Below are positions 23,581 to 33,005 of a stretch of DNA of 64,000 nucleotides, piece after piece (position 1 is the stretch's first letter; every line of letters starts with the position of its first letter). This DNA is from Actinomadura parmotrematis (GTDB lineage: Bacteria; Actinomycetota; Actinomycetes; Streptosporangiales; Streptosporangiaceae): positions 248,001-312,000 of the forward strand of contig NZ_JAIBOA010000001.1 in NCBI RefSeq assembly GCF_019458805.1, written 5' to 3'. A program made the position numbers and the translations under genes. The notes beneath the pieces were generated by a model. The model did no database searches, was not told where the DNA came from, and saw only the letters and a list, made by a program, of their open reading frames with translations.

Positions 23581-25235
23581 GCGCCGGCCTGCTGCGCTCC
23601 TGCGTCCGCGACCAGTGGCGGCCGGTGTCGGCCGCGACCGCGGGCGGCCTCGTCCGGCAGGTGACGCTGCTCGCCATCCCCTGGTGCGTGCAGCGCGCCC
23701 TGGACGACGGCATCGTCGCCGGGGACCGGGGCGCGACGCTGCGGTGGGCGCTCGCCGCCGCCGGCCTCGCCGTCGTCCAGTTCGCCGCGCTCGCCGCCTG
23801 GCAGTGGCAGGCCCGGATGGCCGAGGCCCGCACCGGCGCCGCCCTCCGCGAGCGCCTCACCGCGCACCTGGCGCGCCTCGACCGCGCCGCGCTCGCCGGC
23901 TACGGGCACGGCGACCTGTCGATGCGCGCCACCCGCGACATCGACCAGATCCGCATGTGGGTGTACGGGCTGCCCGTCTGGGCCGTCATCGCCGCCACGT
24001 TCGCGATCGTGCTGCCCGGCGTCGCCGCGCTCGACCCCGCGCTGCTGCTCGTCACCGTCGCGATGATCCCGCTGCTGGCGGTGGTGAACCTGGTGTTCCC
24101 CGGCCCCTACGAGCGGGCCGGGGACCGGCTCGCCGAGGCGCACGCCGCCCGCGCCGACGCCGTCGAGGACCTGCTGTCGGCGGGCGCGGCGGTGCGCGGC
24201 ATCGGCGGCGCGCCCGTCCTGCTGGAGCGCCACCACGCGCACAGCGCCGACGTCGCCGAACTCACCGGCGCCGTCGCCCGCATCCAGTCGGCGTGGGCGG
24301 CGCTCGGCCCGGCCGTGCCGCGCCTCGCCGTCGCCGCCGGCGTCGCGTTCGGCGGCTACGCCGCCCTGAACGGCGACATCACCGTCGGCGGCCTCGTCGC
24401 GTTCACCGTCTGGATGGGCACCTTCACCCTCGCGGTGACCGTCCTGGTCGACCGGCTCGTCGACCGCGGCAACGCCGCCGTGTCGGCCCGCCGCGTCGAG
24501 GAGATCCTCGCGCTGGAGCCCACCGTCGCCGACCCCGCCGACCCCGAGCCGGCCGCCGCGGGCGGGACGCTCGCGGTGTCGGGCGCCGCCGTGCACCGCG
24601 ACGGCCGCGACCCGCTCGGCCCGTTCGACCTGGCGGTCGCGCCCGGCGAGTTCGTCGCGGTCACCGGCCCGACCGGCGCCGGCAAGTCCACCCTGCTGCG
24701 CCTCCTCGCCCGTCTCGACGACCCCGCCGAGGGCGCCGTCACCTGGGCCGGCACCGACGTGCGGCGCCTCGGCCTGGCGGGCCTCCGCGAGACCGTCGTC
24801 ACCGTCCCGCAGCGGCCCGTCCTGCTGTCGGGGACCGTCGCCGACAACCTGCGCCTCGGCCGCGACGCGGACGACGGCGCCCTGGAGGCGGCCTGCCGGG
24901 ACGCCTGCGTCCACGACGACGTCACCGCCCTGCCCGGCGGCTACGGCACCGAGCTCGGCGAGGGCGGATCCGGCCTGTCGGGCGGGCAGGTGCAGCGCCT
25001 CGCGCTCGCCCGCGCCCTGCTGCACGCCGGCGGCCGCGACGGCGGCGTGCTGCTGCTGGACGACGTCACCTCCGCCCTGGACCCCGGCACCGAGCAGCGC
25101 ATCCTGGACCGGCTCGCGCGCCGCGCCCCCGGCACCTCGGTCGTGTTCGTCACGCACCGCGCCGCCGTCATGGCCGCCGCCGACCGCGTCGTCGAACTGG
25201 CCCCGGCCGGACGGGACGGGGACGGCGATGGCTGA
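23577..25235 (+). CDS. ABC half-transporter (TMD-NBD), partner A with degenerate Walker B
   Basis: This 552-residue type IV (exporter-fold) ABC half-transporter has an N-terminal membrane domain of about six helices and a C-terminal ATPase: Walker A GPTGAGKS (about residue 364), signature LSGGQ, Walker B LLLDD at 492-496, H-loop THR. The position after the Walker B Asp is Asp496 instead of the catalytic Glu, the usual mark of the non-hydrolysing site in heterodimers. GTG23577 overlaps the mbtH stop and is chosen over upstream in-frame codons, which lie inside mbtH. With the next gene it should form a heterodimer that either exports the new siderophore or, as in the IrtAB and YbtPQ systems, imports the ferric form. 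The SIP reductase that follows makes the IrtAB-like reading attractive, but orientation cannot be told from sequence. Confidence 0.9.
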   Translation: MSAGLLRSCVRDQWRPVSAATAGGLVRQVTLLAIPWCVQRALDDGIVAGDRGATLRWALAAAGLAVVQFAALAAWQWQARMAEARTGAALRERLTAHLARLDRAALAGYGHGDLSMRATRDIDQIRMWVYGLPVWAVIAATFAIVLPGVAALDPALLLVTVAMIPLLAVVNLVFPGPYERAGDRLAEAHAARADAVEDLLSAGAAVRGIGGAPVLLERHHAHSADVAELTGAVARIQSAWAALGPAVPRLAVAAGVAFGGYAALNGDITVGGLVAFTVWMGTFTLAVTVLVDRLVDRGNAAVSARRVEEILALEPTVADPADPEPAAAGGTLAVSGAAVHRDGRDPLGPFDLAVAPGEFVAVTGPTGAGKSTLLRLLARLDDPAEGAVTWAGTDVRRLGLAGLRETVVTVPQRPVLLSGTVADNLRLGRDADDGALEAACRDACVHDDVTALPGGYGTELGEGGSGLSGGQVQRLALARALLHAGGRDGGVLLLDDVTSALDPGTEQRILDRLARRAPGTSVVFVTHRAAVMAAADRVVELAPAGRDGDGDG

Positions 25236-26964
25236 GACCGTCATGCTCGCCGAGCAGGCGCCCGAGAAGCACGTCTTCCGGCGCGTCCTGCCCTACCTGC
25301 GGCCGCACCGGGCCGCGCTCGCCGGGACGCTGCTGGTCGTGCTGGCCTGCGCCGCGACCGTCGCCGCGCTGCCGCCGCTCGTCGGCCGCGCCGCCGACGC
25401 CATCGTCGCCCGCGACCGCGGCGCCCTCACCGCCACCGTCATCGCGCTCGCGGTCGCCGTCGTCGCGCAGATCGGCCTCGCCCGCTGGAGCGAGCTGCTG
25501 CTGATGCGCGCCGGCGAGCGCGTCGTCCGCGACCTGCGCGAGCGGGCCGTGGAGCGCCTCGCGCACGCGCCGCTGCGGTTCCTGGAGGCCCACCGCACCG
25601 GCGACCTGCTGCGCCGCACCACCGGCGAGGTCGCCGAGCTCGCCCTGTTCGTCCGCCGCGACCTGCCGAACCTCGTCGTCATCTCCGCGACGCTGCTGCT
25701 GACCGCGGTGACGCTCGTCGCCTACTCGTGGCTGCTCACCCTCGTCGTCGCCGTCGTGTTCGTGCCGCCCGCGCTGCTCGCGCTCCGCTCCTTCCGGCGC
25801 GGCGCCGAGGAGGCGTTCGGCGGGCAGGCCGCCGCCGAGGCGACCGTCGCCGCCACCCTCACCGAGACGCTCACCGCCCGCGAGCTGCTCCAGACCAGCG
25901 GCGCCCTGCCGGCCTGGCTCGGCCGGGTCCGCCGCGAGAACCGCGCCGTCGTCGCCGCCGCCCGCCGCACCGCGCGCGTCGAGGTGAGCATCGAGGTCGT
26001 CAGCCTCATCGAGGGCGCCGCCCTCGCCGTGCTGCTCGGCCTCGGCGCCTGGCTCGCCGCGCAGGGCAGCCTCGGCATCGGCGCCGTCGTGGTGTTCGTG
26101 CTGGCCAGCCGCACCCTCTTCGAGGGCCTCGGCGACGGCTCCCAGCTCATCGGCGAGCTCCAGACCGCCCGCACCGGCCTCGCCCGCCTCCTGGACCTGC
26201 TGGAATCGCCCGGCGCGCACCGCGCCGACGCGGGCGCGGCGGCCGACGCCGACCCGCCGCCGCGCGGCGAGCTGCGCGCCGAGGGCGTCGCCTTCGGGTA
26301 CCTGGACGGCACGCCGGTGCTGCGCGGGGTGGACCTCGCGTTCGCGCCCGGCGACCGCGTCGCCGTCGTCGGCGTCACCGGATCGGGCAAGACGACCCTC
26401 GGCAAGCTCCTCGCGGGCCTCTACCGGCCCGACACGGGCCGGATCACCTACTGCGGGACCGACCTGCGAGAGCTGCCCGGCCCCGTCCTCAGCCGGCTCA
26501 TCGCGCTCGTCCCGCAGGAGGTCCACATCGTCACCGGCAGCGTGGCCGACAACCTCGCGCTCGTGCCGGGCTCCCCGGGACGCGCCGAGATCGCCGCCGC
26601 CGTCGACCGGCTCGGGCTGCGCGCCTGGGCCGACGGCCTGCCGGACGGCCTGGACACCGGCGTCGGCGTCCGCGGCGAGCGCCTGTCGGCCGGCGAGCGG
26701 CAGCTCATCGGCCTCGCCCGCGCCGCCCTCATCGACCCCGCCGTGCTCGTCCTGGACGAGGCGACCGCCGACATCGACCCCGCCACCGCGGGCTGGGTCG
26801 AGCGGGCCATCGGCGAGCTGTGCGCCGAGCGGACCCTCGTCGTCATCGCGCACCGGCCGGCGACCGTCGAGCTGCTCGCGCGCACCGTCCGCGTCGCGGA
26901 CGGCACCACCACCGAAGCGGCGGCCGCGGGCGCGCGGCCGGCACCCACCACCGAAAGGCCCTGA
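25228..26964 (+). CDS. ABC half-transporter (TMD-NBD), partner B with catalytic Glu
   Basis: This 578-residue partner of the preceding gene overlaps it by 8 bases. The membrane domain is followed by an ATPase with Walker A GVTGSGKT, signature LSAGE, Walker B VLVLDE (intact catalytic Glu) and H-loop AHR. Combined with partner A, the degenerate composite site would be Walker A/B of A with LSAGE of B, and the active site Walker A/B of B with LSGGQ of A. That is the asymmetric layout of heterodimeric ABC proteins such as TM287/288. A short Ala-rich hydrophilic tail follows the ATPase. Confidence 0.9.
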   Translation: MAETVMLAEQAPEKHVFRRVLPYLRPHRAALAGTLLVVLACAATVAALPPLVGRAADAIVARDRGALTATVIALAVAVVAQIGLARWSELLLMRAGERVVRDLRERAVERLAHAPLRFLEAHRTGDLLRRTTGEVAELALFVRRDLPNLVVISATLLLTAVTLVAYSWLLTLVVAVVFVPPALLALRSFRRGAEEAFGGQAAAEATVAATLTETLTARELLQTSGALPAWLGRVRRENRAVVAAARRTARVEVSIEVVSLIEGAALAVLLGLGAWLAAQGSLGIGAVVVFVLASRTLFEGLGDGSQLIGELQTARTGLARLLDLLESPGAHRADAGAAADADPPPRGELRAEGVAFGYLDGTPVLRGVDLAFAPGDRVAVVGVTGSGKTTLGKLLAGLYRPDTGRITYCGTDLRELPGPVLSRLIALVPQEVHIVTGSVADNLALVPGSPGRAEIAAAVDRLGLRAWADGLPDGLDTGVGVRGERLSAGERQLIGLARAALIDPAVLVLDEATADIDPATAGWVERAIGELCAERTLVVIAHRPATVELLARTVRVADGTTTEAAAAGARPAPTTERP

Positions 26965-26966
26965 AC

Positions 26967-27788
26967 ATGCCCCTCACCGACCGGCGCGTCCGCATCGTCG
27001 AGCACCCGCTCACGCCGCGGCTGACCGAGGTCAGGCGGGTCGAGCGGCTCACGCCCGCGATGGTCCGCGTCACCCTCGGCGGCCCCGCCCTCGACGGGTT
27101 CCACGAGATGGCGCCCGCCGACCACGTCAAGCTGTACTTCGCGCAGGGCGACGACCCCGTGCCCGTCCCGCCCCGCATCCGCGCCGACAGCCTGGAGGAC
27201 CCGCTCCCCGGCGCCCCCGAGCCGATCATGCGCGACTACACCGTCCGCTACCACCGGCCGGACGCGCAGGAACTCGACGTCGACATGGTCCTGCACGGCG
27301 ACGGCCCCGGCTCCTCGTTCGCGGCGAAGGCGGCGCCCGGCGACCTCGTCGGCGTGCTCGGCCCGCGCGGCTCGGAGATCGTCCCCTACGTGTGGGACTG
27401 GTACCTGCTCGGCTGCGACGAGACCGGCCTGCCCGCCCTCGGCCGCTGGCTGGAGGCGCTGCCCGCCGGCGTCCCGGCGTTCGCGTTCGCCGAGGTCGCC
27501 GGCCCGCAGGAGGAGCAGGAGCTGCGCAGCGACGCCGACGTCACCCTCACCTGGGTGCACCGGGACGGCGCCCGCGCCGGGCGGAGCGGCGCCCTGGAGG
27601 AGGCCGTCCGCGGCTTCCGCCCGCCCGCCGGCGACGGCTACGCCTGGTTCGGCGCCGAGGCGACCACGCTGAAGCCGATCCGCCGCTTCGTCCGCAACGA
27701 GATCGGCCTGCCCAAGGAGCAGGCCGACATCGACGGCTACTGGAAGGCCGGCGTCGCCGACCACGACCACCACGACGGCCTGGACTGA
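26967..27788 (+). CDS. Siderophore-interacting protein (SIP), FAD-dependent ferric-siderophore reductase
   Basis: This 273-residue cytosolic protein of the ViuB/FAD-binding-9 family has the flavin-binding RDYTVRYH motif (about residue 90) and a C-terminal SIP/NAD(P)H domain with WFGAEATTLKPIR near the end. It should reduce the Fe(III)-siderophore after uptake so that iron is released. ATG26967 follows GAAAGG by 8 bases and sits two bases past the ABC stop. Its own TGA overlaps the ATG of the permease gene. The place between the half-transporter pair and the FecCDE genes supports a role in uptake. Confidence 0.92.
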   Translation: MPLTDRRVRIVEHPLTPRLTEVRRVERLTPAMVRVTLGGPALDGFHEMAPADHVKLYFAQGDDPVPVPPRIRADSLEDPLPGAPEPIMRDYTVRYHRPDAQELDVDMVLHGDGPGSSFAAKAAPGDLVGVLGPRGSEIVPYVWDWYLLGCDETGLPALGRWLEALPAGVPAFAFAEVAGPQEEQELRSDADVTLTWVHRDGARAGRSGALEEAVRGFRPPAGDGYAWFGAEATTLKPIRRFVRNEIGLPKEQADIDGYWKAGVADHDHHDGLD

Positions 27789-28810
27789 TGCGCACGACCC
27801 TTGCCAGGGGCCGCAACAGGGGCGGCCTCGCGGCGGTCGCCGTCCTCACGGCGCTCCTCGGGGCCGTCGCGCTGCTCAGCCTCGCCGTCGGCGCCAAGGG
27901 CATCGCGCCCGGCGAGGTCTGGCGGGTGCTGCTGCACCGCGACGGCTCCGACGACGCCCTGGTGGTGTGGGACCGGCGCGTGCCGCGCACCCTGCTCGGC
28001 GTCGCGGCGGGCGCCGCGCTCGGCCTCGCCGGCGCGCTCATGCAGGCGCTCAGCCGCAACCCGCTCGCCGACCCCGGGCTGCTCGGCGTGAACGCCGGCG
28101 CCGCGGCCGCCGTCGTCGCCGCCGGGACGGTGCTGCCCGCCGCCGGCGCCGGCTCCACGCTCTGGTTCGCGTTCGCCGGCGCCGCCCTGGCCACCGCGAT
28201 CGTGTACGCGCTCGGGCGCGGCGGCGGGGCCCGCCGCGCCACCCCCGTCCGCCTCGTCCTCGCCGGGATGGCGACGTCGGCGGTGCTGGCCTCCCTCACC
28301 GCCGCCCTCACCCTCGTCGACAACGACTCGGCGAACCGGCTGCGGTTCTGGACGGTCGGGTCGCTCGCCGCCGCGAACGGCCGCGAGGTCGCGATCGTCG
28401 CGCCGTTCATCGCGGCCGCCGCCGTCGTCGGGGTGTCGCTGAGCGCCCGGCTGAACGCGCTCGCCCTCGGCGACGAGGCGGGCCGCGCCCTCGGCGTGAA
28501 CCCCGGCCGCGTCCGGTTCGCCACGCTCGTCGCGGTGACGGTGCTCTGCGGCGCCGCCACCGCCGCGATCGGCCCGATCACCTTCGTCGGGCTGATGGTG
28601 CCGCACGCCGTCCGCCTGTTCACCGGCCCCGACCAGCGGTGGGTGCTGCCGGTGTCGATGCTGCTCGCGCCCGTCGTGCTGCTCGCCGCCGACGTCGCCG
28701 GCCGCGTCGTCGCCCGGCCCGGCGAGCTGGAGGCCGGCGTCGTCACCGCGTTCGTCGGCGCGCCGGTGTTCATCCTGCTGGTGCGGCGGCGCAAGGTGGC
28801 CGAGCTGTGA
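27788..28810 (+). CDS. FecCD-type iron-siderophore permease subunit 1
   Basis: This 340-residue inner-membrane permease of the BtuC/FecCD family has about ten predicted helices. Family landmarks are visible: the RVPRTLLG...GAALGLAGALMQALSRNPLADPGLLGVNAGA segment (positions about 60-105) and the ALGVNPGRVRF cytoplasmic loop that contacts the ATPase. The ATG overlaps the SIP stop (TGATG). It pairs with the next permease to carry the siderophore delivered by the lipoprotein at 269-1222. Upstream in-frame residues belong to the antisense or shadow reading of SIP, so the ATG is the likely start. Confidence 0.92.
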   Translation: MRTTLARGRNRGGLAAVAVLTALLGAVALLSLAVGAKGIAPGEVWRVLLHRDGSDDALVVWDRRVPRTLLGVAAGAALGLAGALMQALSRNPLADPGLLGVNAGAAAAVVAAGTVLPAAGAGSTLWFAFAGAALATAIVYALGRGGGARRATPVRLVLAGMATSAVLASLTAALTLVDNDSANRLRFWTVGSLAAANGREVAIVAPFIAAAAVVGVSLSARLNALALGDEAGRALGVNPGRVRFATLVAVTVLCGAATAAIGPITFVGLMVPHAVRLFTGPDQRWVLPVSMLLAPVVLLAADVAGRVVARPGELEAGVVTAFVGAPVFILLVRRRKVAEL

Positions 28811-29856
28811 CCGCCCCGGCCCCCGCCCCCGCCGCGCCCGCGCCCGTCCGGCGCCGCCCGGCGCGGCCGCGCGCCCGCCCGGCCGCCGTGACGGCGCTGC
28901 TCGCCGCCGTCCTCGCCGGCGTCGTGGTGGCGGCGCTCGGGATCGGCGACTTCGCGCTCAGCCCCGGCCAGGTCGTCGCGACGCTGTTCGGCGGCGGCCC
29001 GCCCGGCGCCGGGTTCATCGTCATGGACCTGCGGCTCCCGCGCGTGCTGGCCGGCTGCGCCGTCGGCGCCGCCCTCGCCCTCGGCGGCGCCATCTTCCAG
29101 AGCATCACCCGCAACCCGCTCGGCAGCCCCGACATCGTCGGGTTCACCGTCGGGTCGGCGTCCGGCGGCATCGTGGCGATCCTGCTGTTCGGCGGCGGCG
29201 CCCTGCAGATCGCCTGCGGCGCCGTCGGCGGCGGCCTGCTCACCGCCCTCGCGGTCTACCTGCTGGCGTTCCGCGACGGCGTGCACGGCCTCCGGCTCGT
29301 CCTCGTCGGCATCGGCATCAGCGCCATGCTGGAGGCGCTGAACGCCTTCCTGCTCAGCCGCGCCGAGGTGAACGCGGCGCAGAGCGCGTCGGCGTGGCTC
29401 GTCGGCAGCCTGAACGCGCGCGGCTGGGAGAGCCTCCGGCCGCTCCTCGCCGTGCTGGCGCTGCTGCTGCCGTGCGCGGCGCTGCTCGCCCGCGACCTGC
29501 GGATGCTGGAGCTCGGCGACCCGACGGCGGGCGCCCTCGGCGTGCGGGTCGAGCGGTCCCGCCTGGCGATCATGGCGGTCGGGGTGGCGCTCACCGCCGC
29601 CGCCACCGCGACCGCCGGGCCCGTCGCCTTCATCGCGCTCGCCGCGCCGCAGCTCGCCAAGCGCCTCACCCGGGCCCCCGGCCCGAACCTGCCGGCCGCC
29701 GCCCTCATGGGCGCGGTCCTGCTGTCCGCCAGCGACATCGCCGCGCAGCGGCTGATCGCCCCCACCCAGCTGCCCGTCGGCGTCATGACCGGCTTCGTCG
29801 GCGGCGTCTACCTGGGCTGGCTCATGCTCACCGAATGGAGGGCCGGACGTGCCTGA
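28807..29856 (+). CDS. FecCD-type iron-siderophore permease subunit 2
   Basis: This 349-residue BtuC-type permease is the second half of the channel. It has the family segments DLRLPRVLAGCAVGAALALG and RNPLGSPDIVGFTVG, then the coupling loop GDPTAGALGVRVERSR. The start GTG28807 overlaps the previous TGA. An unusually Ala/Pro/Arg-rich N-terminus of about 30 residues precedes the first helix; it probably lies on the cytoplasmic side, given its positive charge. Confidence 0.92.
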   Translation: MTAPAPAPAAPAPVRRRPARPRARPAAVTALLAAVLAGVVVAALGIGDFALSPGQVVATLFGGGPPGAGFIVMDLRLPRVLAGCAVGAALALGGAIFQSITRNPLGSPDIVGFTVGSASGGIVAILLFGGGALQIACGAVGGGLLTALAVYLLAFRDGVHGLRLVLVGIGISAMLEALNAFLLSRAEVNAAQSASAWLVGSLNARGWESLRPLLAVLALLLPCAALLARDLRMLELGDPTAGALGVRVERSRLAIMAVGVALTAAATATAGPVAFIALAAPQLAKRLTRAPGPNLPAAALMGAVLLSASDIAAQRLIAPTQLPVGVMTGFVGGVYLGWLMLTEWRAGRA

Positions 29857-30682
29857 CCCGCACCCGCCCGCGCCGCGCACCCGGCTCGCCGCCCGCGACC
29901 TGGCGGCCGGCCACGGCGGGCGGACCGTCATCGAGGGACTCGACCTGGAGATCCCCGACGGCTCGTTCACCGTGATCGTCGGCCCGAACGCCTGCGGCAA
30001 GTCCACGCTGCTGCACACCCTGGCCCGCGTCCTCGCGCGCCGCGCCGGGACCGTCCTGCTGGACGGCGCCGACATCGCCCGGCTGCCGTCCAAGCAGGTC
30101 GCCCGCACCCTCGGGCTGCTCGCCCAGCAGCCGGTCACCCCCGAGGCGATCACCGTCGCCGACCTGGTGTCGCGCGGCCGCCACCCGCACCGCCGCCCGC
30201 TGCGCGGCTGGACCGCCGAGGACGAGGACGCCGTCGCCCGCGCCCTCGCCGCCACCGACACCGCCGCGCTCGCCGAGCGTCCCGTGGACGAGCTGTCGGG
30301 CGGTCAGCGCCAGCGGGTGTGGCTCGCGATGGTGCTGGCGCAGGAGACCCCGATCCTGCTGCTGGACGAGCCGACGACGTTCCTCGACATCGCCCACCAG
30401 ATCGACGTGCTCGACCTCTGCGCCGGGCTGCACGAGGACCGCGACCGCACGCTCGTCGCCGTCCTGCACGACCTGAACCACGCCTGCCGCTACGCCACCC
30501 ACCTGGTCGCGATGCGCGACGGCGCGGTCGTCGCGCAGGGCCCGCCCGCCGACGTCGCGACGCCCGAGCTGATCGAGGCGGTGTTCGGGCTGCCCTGCGA
30601 GGTCGTCCCCGACCCCGTCACCGGGACGCCGCTGGTCGTGCCGCTGTCGCGCCGCCACGTCCGGCACGCCACCGGCACCTGA
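29849..30682 (+). CDS. Iron-siderophore ABC transporter ATPase (FecE/FepC type)
   Basis: This 277-residue ATPase has Walker A GPNACGKS, a Q-loop (LLAQQPVTPEAITV), signature LSGGQRQR, Walker B LLLDEPTTFLD and H-loop VLHDLNHA. The FLDIAHQ...VLHDLNHACRYATH string is typical of the ferric-siderophore subfamily. The GTG start overlaps the upstream permease by 8 bases. It powers the FecCD-type pair and ends the siderophore operon; a weak CGCAA/TTGCG hairpin at 30711-30726 is the only possible stop signal after it. Confidence 0.94.
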   Translation: MPDPHPPAPRTRLAARDLAAGHGGRTVIEGLDLEIPDGSFTVIVGPNACGKSTLLHTLARVLARRAGTVLLDGADIARLPSKQVARTLGLLAQQPVTPEAITVADLVSRGRHPHRRPLRGWTAEDEDAVARALAATDTAALAERPVDELSGGQRQRVWLAMVLAQETPILLLDEPTTFLDIAHQIDVLDLCAGLHEDRDRTLVAVLHDLNHACRYATHLVAMRDGAVVAQGPPADVATPELIEAVFGLPCEVVPDPVTGTPLVVPLSRRHVRHATGT

Positions 30683-30741
30683 GCCGGGCGGGGAGCGGGG
30701 GAGGGGCGGGCGCAAGGAAGGTTGCGTCCGCAAGCAAGTTG

Positions 30742-30771
30742 TTGATCTTGTGGGGCGGGCCGGGCTAGGTT
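30742..30771 (+). promoter_or_regulatory. Candidate promoter for the secreted protein, with a repeated GTTGATCTT
   Basis: TTGATC (30742-30747) and TAGGTT (30766-30771) are 18 bases apart, a fair sigma-70-type pair, 63 bases before the ATG at 30834. The nonamer GTTGATCTT occurs at 30741-30749 and again at 30787-30795, one copy over the -35 and one in the leader, so it may be a regulator site. Confidence 0.4.
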
Positions 30772-30833
30772 GGCGCGGTCCGGCCAGTTGATCTTCCCTG
30801 ACGCGCCCGCCCCGCGGGCCGAGGAGGTTCGCC

Positions 30834-31517
30834 ATGCGCCCCACCCCTGCGCGCCCGCCCGCCCCGACCCGCGCCCTCGCCCTGGCGGCGGCCGCCGCCG
30901 CGCCGCTCGCGCTCGCCGCCCCGGCCGCGCACGCCGCCACGACGACCTGGAAGGTCGTCAACCCCGCCGCCGACGGCCGCTACGCCTCGACCACGACCGC
31001 CGGCCTCACCGCCAGGAACGCCGCCGGCAAGACGATCTTCACCTGCGCGGAGGCGTACCAGCAGGGCACGCTGGCCTCCGTGACGTCCACCGCCGCGTCC
31101 CCGCTGCTCGCCAAGGCCGACTACACGGCCGCGACCAGCGCGACGGCGTGCAAGGGCCCCAACGGCGAGCAGGGCATGCTCCTCGGCGGCACCATCGCCA
31201 GTATCGGCGTCGTCTACTACAGCCCGACCGGCTACGACGCGGCGACCGGCACCACCAGCCTGATCGGCAAGAAGAGCGTCCCCATCGGCATCTCCTTCCT
31301 CGCCGACGACTGCCGCTTCGACTTCGACAAGATCACCGCCACGTACACCAACGGCACCCGCGTCCTGAAGTACACCGGCGCGGTCGCCCACGCCTACACC
31401 AACACCAACGCCGACGGCTCGGTCGGCTGCCCCGGGGTGACCACCGGCGGGACGCTCACCTTCACCGGCGGGTTCACGCTGGACTCCGCCGTCACCATCA
31501 CCCGCACCACCGCCTGA
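30834..31517 (+). CDS. Secreted protein of unknown function
   Basis: This 227-residue protein has a clear Sec signal peptide: a basic start, an Ala/Leu core and cleavage after AHA at residue 34. A strong GAGGAGG site lies 6 bases before the ATG. The mature part is rich in Thr, Ala and Gly, is predicted to be mostly beta, and contains at least four Cys residues (in TIFTCAE, TACKGP, DDCRF and GCPG) that could form two disulphides. I do not recognise a family with certainty; actinobacterial genomes carry many similar exported beta proteins. It is separated from the siderophore operon by its own likely promoter and faces the antiporter gene across a strong terminator, so a tie to iron uptake is not shown. 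Confidence 0.85.
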   Translation: MRPTPARPPAPTRALALAAAAAAPLALAAPAAHAATTTWKVVNPAADGRYASTTTAGLTARNAAGKTIFTCAEAYQQGTLASVTSTAASPLLAKADYTAATSATACKGPNGEQGMLLGGTIASIGVVYYSPTGYDAATGTTSLIGKKSVPIGISFLADDCRFDFDKITATYTNGTRVLKYTGAVAHAYTNTNADGSVGCPGVTTGGTLTFTGGFTLDSAVTITRTTA

Positions 31518-31523
31518 CCGGGC

Positions 31524-31554
31524 GCCCCGGGGAGGCCCGCCGCCTCCCCGGGGC
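31524..31554. terminator. Bidirectional hairpin between convergent genes
   Basis: Positions 31524-31536 pair perfectly with 31542-31554 (13 bp, 5-base loop). The hairpin lies 7 bases after the secreted-protein stop and 10 bases after the antiporter stop on the other strand, so it can end transcription from both sides. No T-run is present, which is usual in such GC-rich DNA. Confidence 0.75.
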
Positions 31555-31563
31555 CGCCGCCCG

Positions 31564-32904
31564 TCAGGCGGGGGAGGCCGTCCCGGCGGGCTCGCGGACC
31601 GCGGCGGGACGGCCGCGCTCGCGCTCCTCGTCGGACTCCTCCAGGTGCGCCATCGAGCGGCGCAGGACCGGCGGCGCCATCACCGACGTGACCACCGCGA
31701 TCAGCACGATCACGGTGTACATCTCCGGCGGCAGCACGCCGAGCCGGAGCCCCACCATCGCGATGACCACCTCGATGACGCCGCGCGCGTTCATCCCGGC
31801 GCCGAGCGCGAGGCCCTCCCAGTGCCCGAGCCGGCTGAGCCGCGCCCCGGCGTAGGCGCCGGCGAACTTGCCGGCGATCGCCGACGCCAGCAGCACCGCC
31901 GCGGCGAGCAGGACGACGGGGCGGGCGAGCGCGGTGAGGTCCATGCGGAGGCCCGCCGTCACGAAGAACACCGGCGCGAGCACGTTCATGACGGCCGCGT
32001 CCAGCGCGGGCATCCGGCCGACCCCGTCGGGGCCGCCGAGCACGACGCCGGCGAGGAACGCGCCGAACACCGCCTCCAGCCCGAGCGCCTGCGTCCCGGC
32101 GGCGGCGAGCAGGACGAGCCCGACCACGATCGCCGAGCAGGCGGCGTCGCCGAGCCGCGGGCGGACCGTGCGGAACGCCCGGCGGGCGAGCGGCCCGGCG
32201 AGCAGCGCGAGGGCGAGCACGAGCGCGACCTTGGCGACGGCCCAGAGCACCCCGCCGGTCTGGACGCCGGTCGTCGCCATCGCCGACACGACCGACAGCA
32301 GGATCCAGCCGATCAGGTCGTCGATGGTGACGGCGCAGAGGGTGAGCTGCCCGACGTCGCGGTGCAGCATGCGCAGTTCGAGGAGGGTCTTGGCGATGAC
32401 GGGGATGGCGCTGATGCCGAGCGCGACGCCGAGGAACAGCGCGAACGTGCCCCGGTCGACGCCGTCCGGGACGAGCGTCGCGGGCAGCAGCAGCCCGCAG
32501 GCGACGCCGAGCGCGAGCGGCACGACGATCCCGAACCCGCTCACCCGCGCCGCGGTCGCGCCGCGCCGCCGCACCAGGCCGAGGTCCAGATGCGCGCCGG
32601 TGAGCCCGACGAGGAGCAGCACGCCGAGCTGCCCGACGGCGTCCAGCAGGTGCATCTGCTCGACCTCGTGCGGCAGGATCCAGCCGCTGAACCCCGGCAG
32701 CAGGTGGCCGAGCACCGACGGCCCGGCGAGCACGCCCGCCGTCAGCTCGCCGACGATCGGGGGAAGCCCGAGCCGGACGGCGATCCGGCCGAGCGCGAAC
32801 GCCAGCAGCAGCAGGCCGCCGACCTGGAGCAGGAACACCTCCAGGTGGTGCGGGTCGAGGTTGGCGATCGGCCGGTAGTCGGCCGACAGGGGGGAGGCGG
32901 GCAC
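31564..32904 (-). CDS. Cation:proton antiporter, CPA2/Kef family
   Basis: This 446-residue membrane protein has about 12 helices and the Na+/H+ exchanger domain typical of the CPA2 (KefB/GerN-like) family. It contains LPPIVGELTAGVLAGPSVLG near the start, an ISAIPVIAKTL segment, and GMNARGVIEVVIA near the end; no C-terminal TrkA-N domain is present. It should exchange K+ or Na+ for protons across the cytoplasmic membrane. The GTG start follows GAGGTGA by 6-8 bases. A near-perfect iron box lies about 100 bases upstream, so this antiporter is probably repressed by an IdeR/DmdR-type regulator when iron is plentiful, which is unusual for the family. An in-frame ATG is absent upstream; the ATG at 32911 is in another frame. 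Confidence 0.9.
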   Translation of the reverse strand: MPASPLSADYRPIANLDPHHLEVFLLQVGGLLLLAFALGRIAVRLGLPPIVGELTAGVLAGPSVLGHLLPGFSGWILPHEVEQMHLLDAVGQLGVLLLVGLTGAHLDLGLVRRRGATAARVSGFGIVVPLALGVACGLLLPATLVPDGVDRGTFALFLGVALGISAIPVIAKTLLELRMLHRDVGQLTLCAVTIDDLIGWILLSVVSAMATTGVQTGGVLWAVAKVALVLALALLAGPLARRAFRTVRPRLGDAACSAIVVGLVLLAAAGTQALGLEAVFGAFLAGVVLGGPDGVGRMPALDAAVMNVLAPVFFVTAGLRMDLTALARPVVLLAAAVLLASAIAGKFAGAYAGARLSRLGHWEGLALGAGMNARGVIEVVIAMVGLRLGVLPPEMYTVIVLIAVVTSVMAPPVLRRSMAHLEESDEERERGRPAAVREPAGTASPA

Positions 32905-33005
32905 TGCTCATCACCTCGGGGTTCCCGGGCGGCCGGCCGCGCCGGCCTGCGCCGCCGCCGGCGGCCCGTCGGGTAGGACGGTCCTCGAACACCCCGAACG
33001 GTAAC

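Noticed and set aside
17078-23860. A 2,260-codon minus-strand frame opposite the second NRPS
   Set aside because: Same reason: repetitive composition mirrors the A- and C-domain repeats on the plus strand, with no recognisable domain.
29849-30833. A strong terminator at the end of the siderophore operon
   Set aside because: Only a 5-bp CGCAA/TTGCG stem (30711-30726) was found; too weak to report as a terminator feature.
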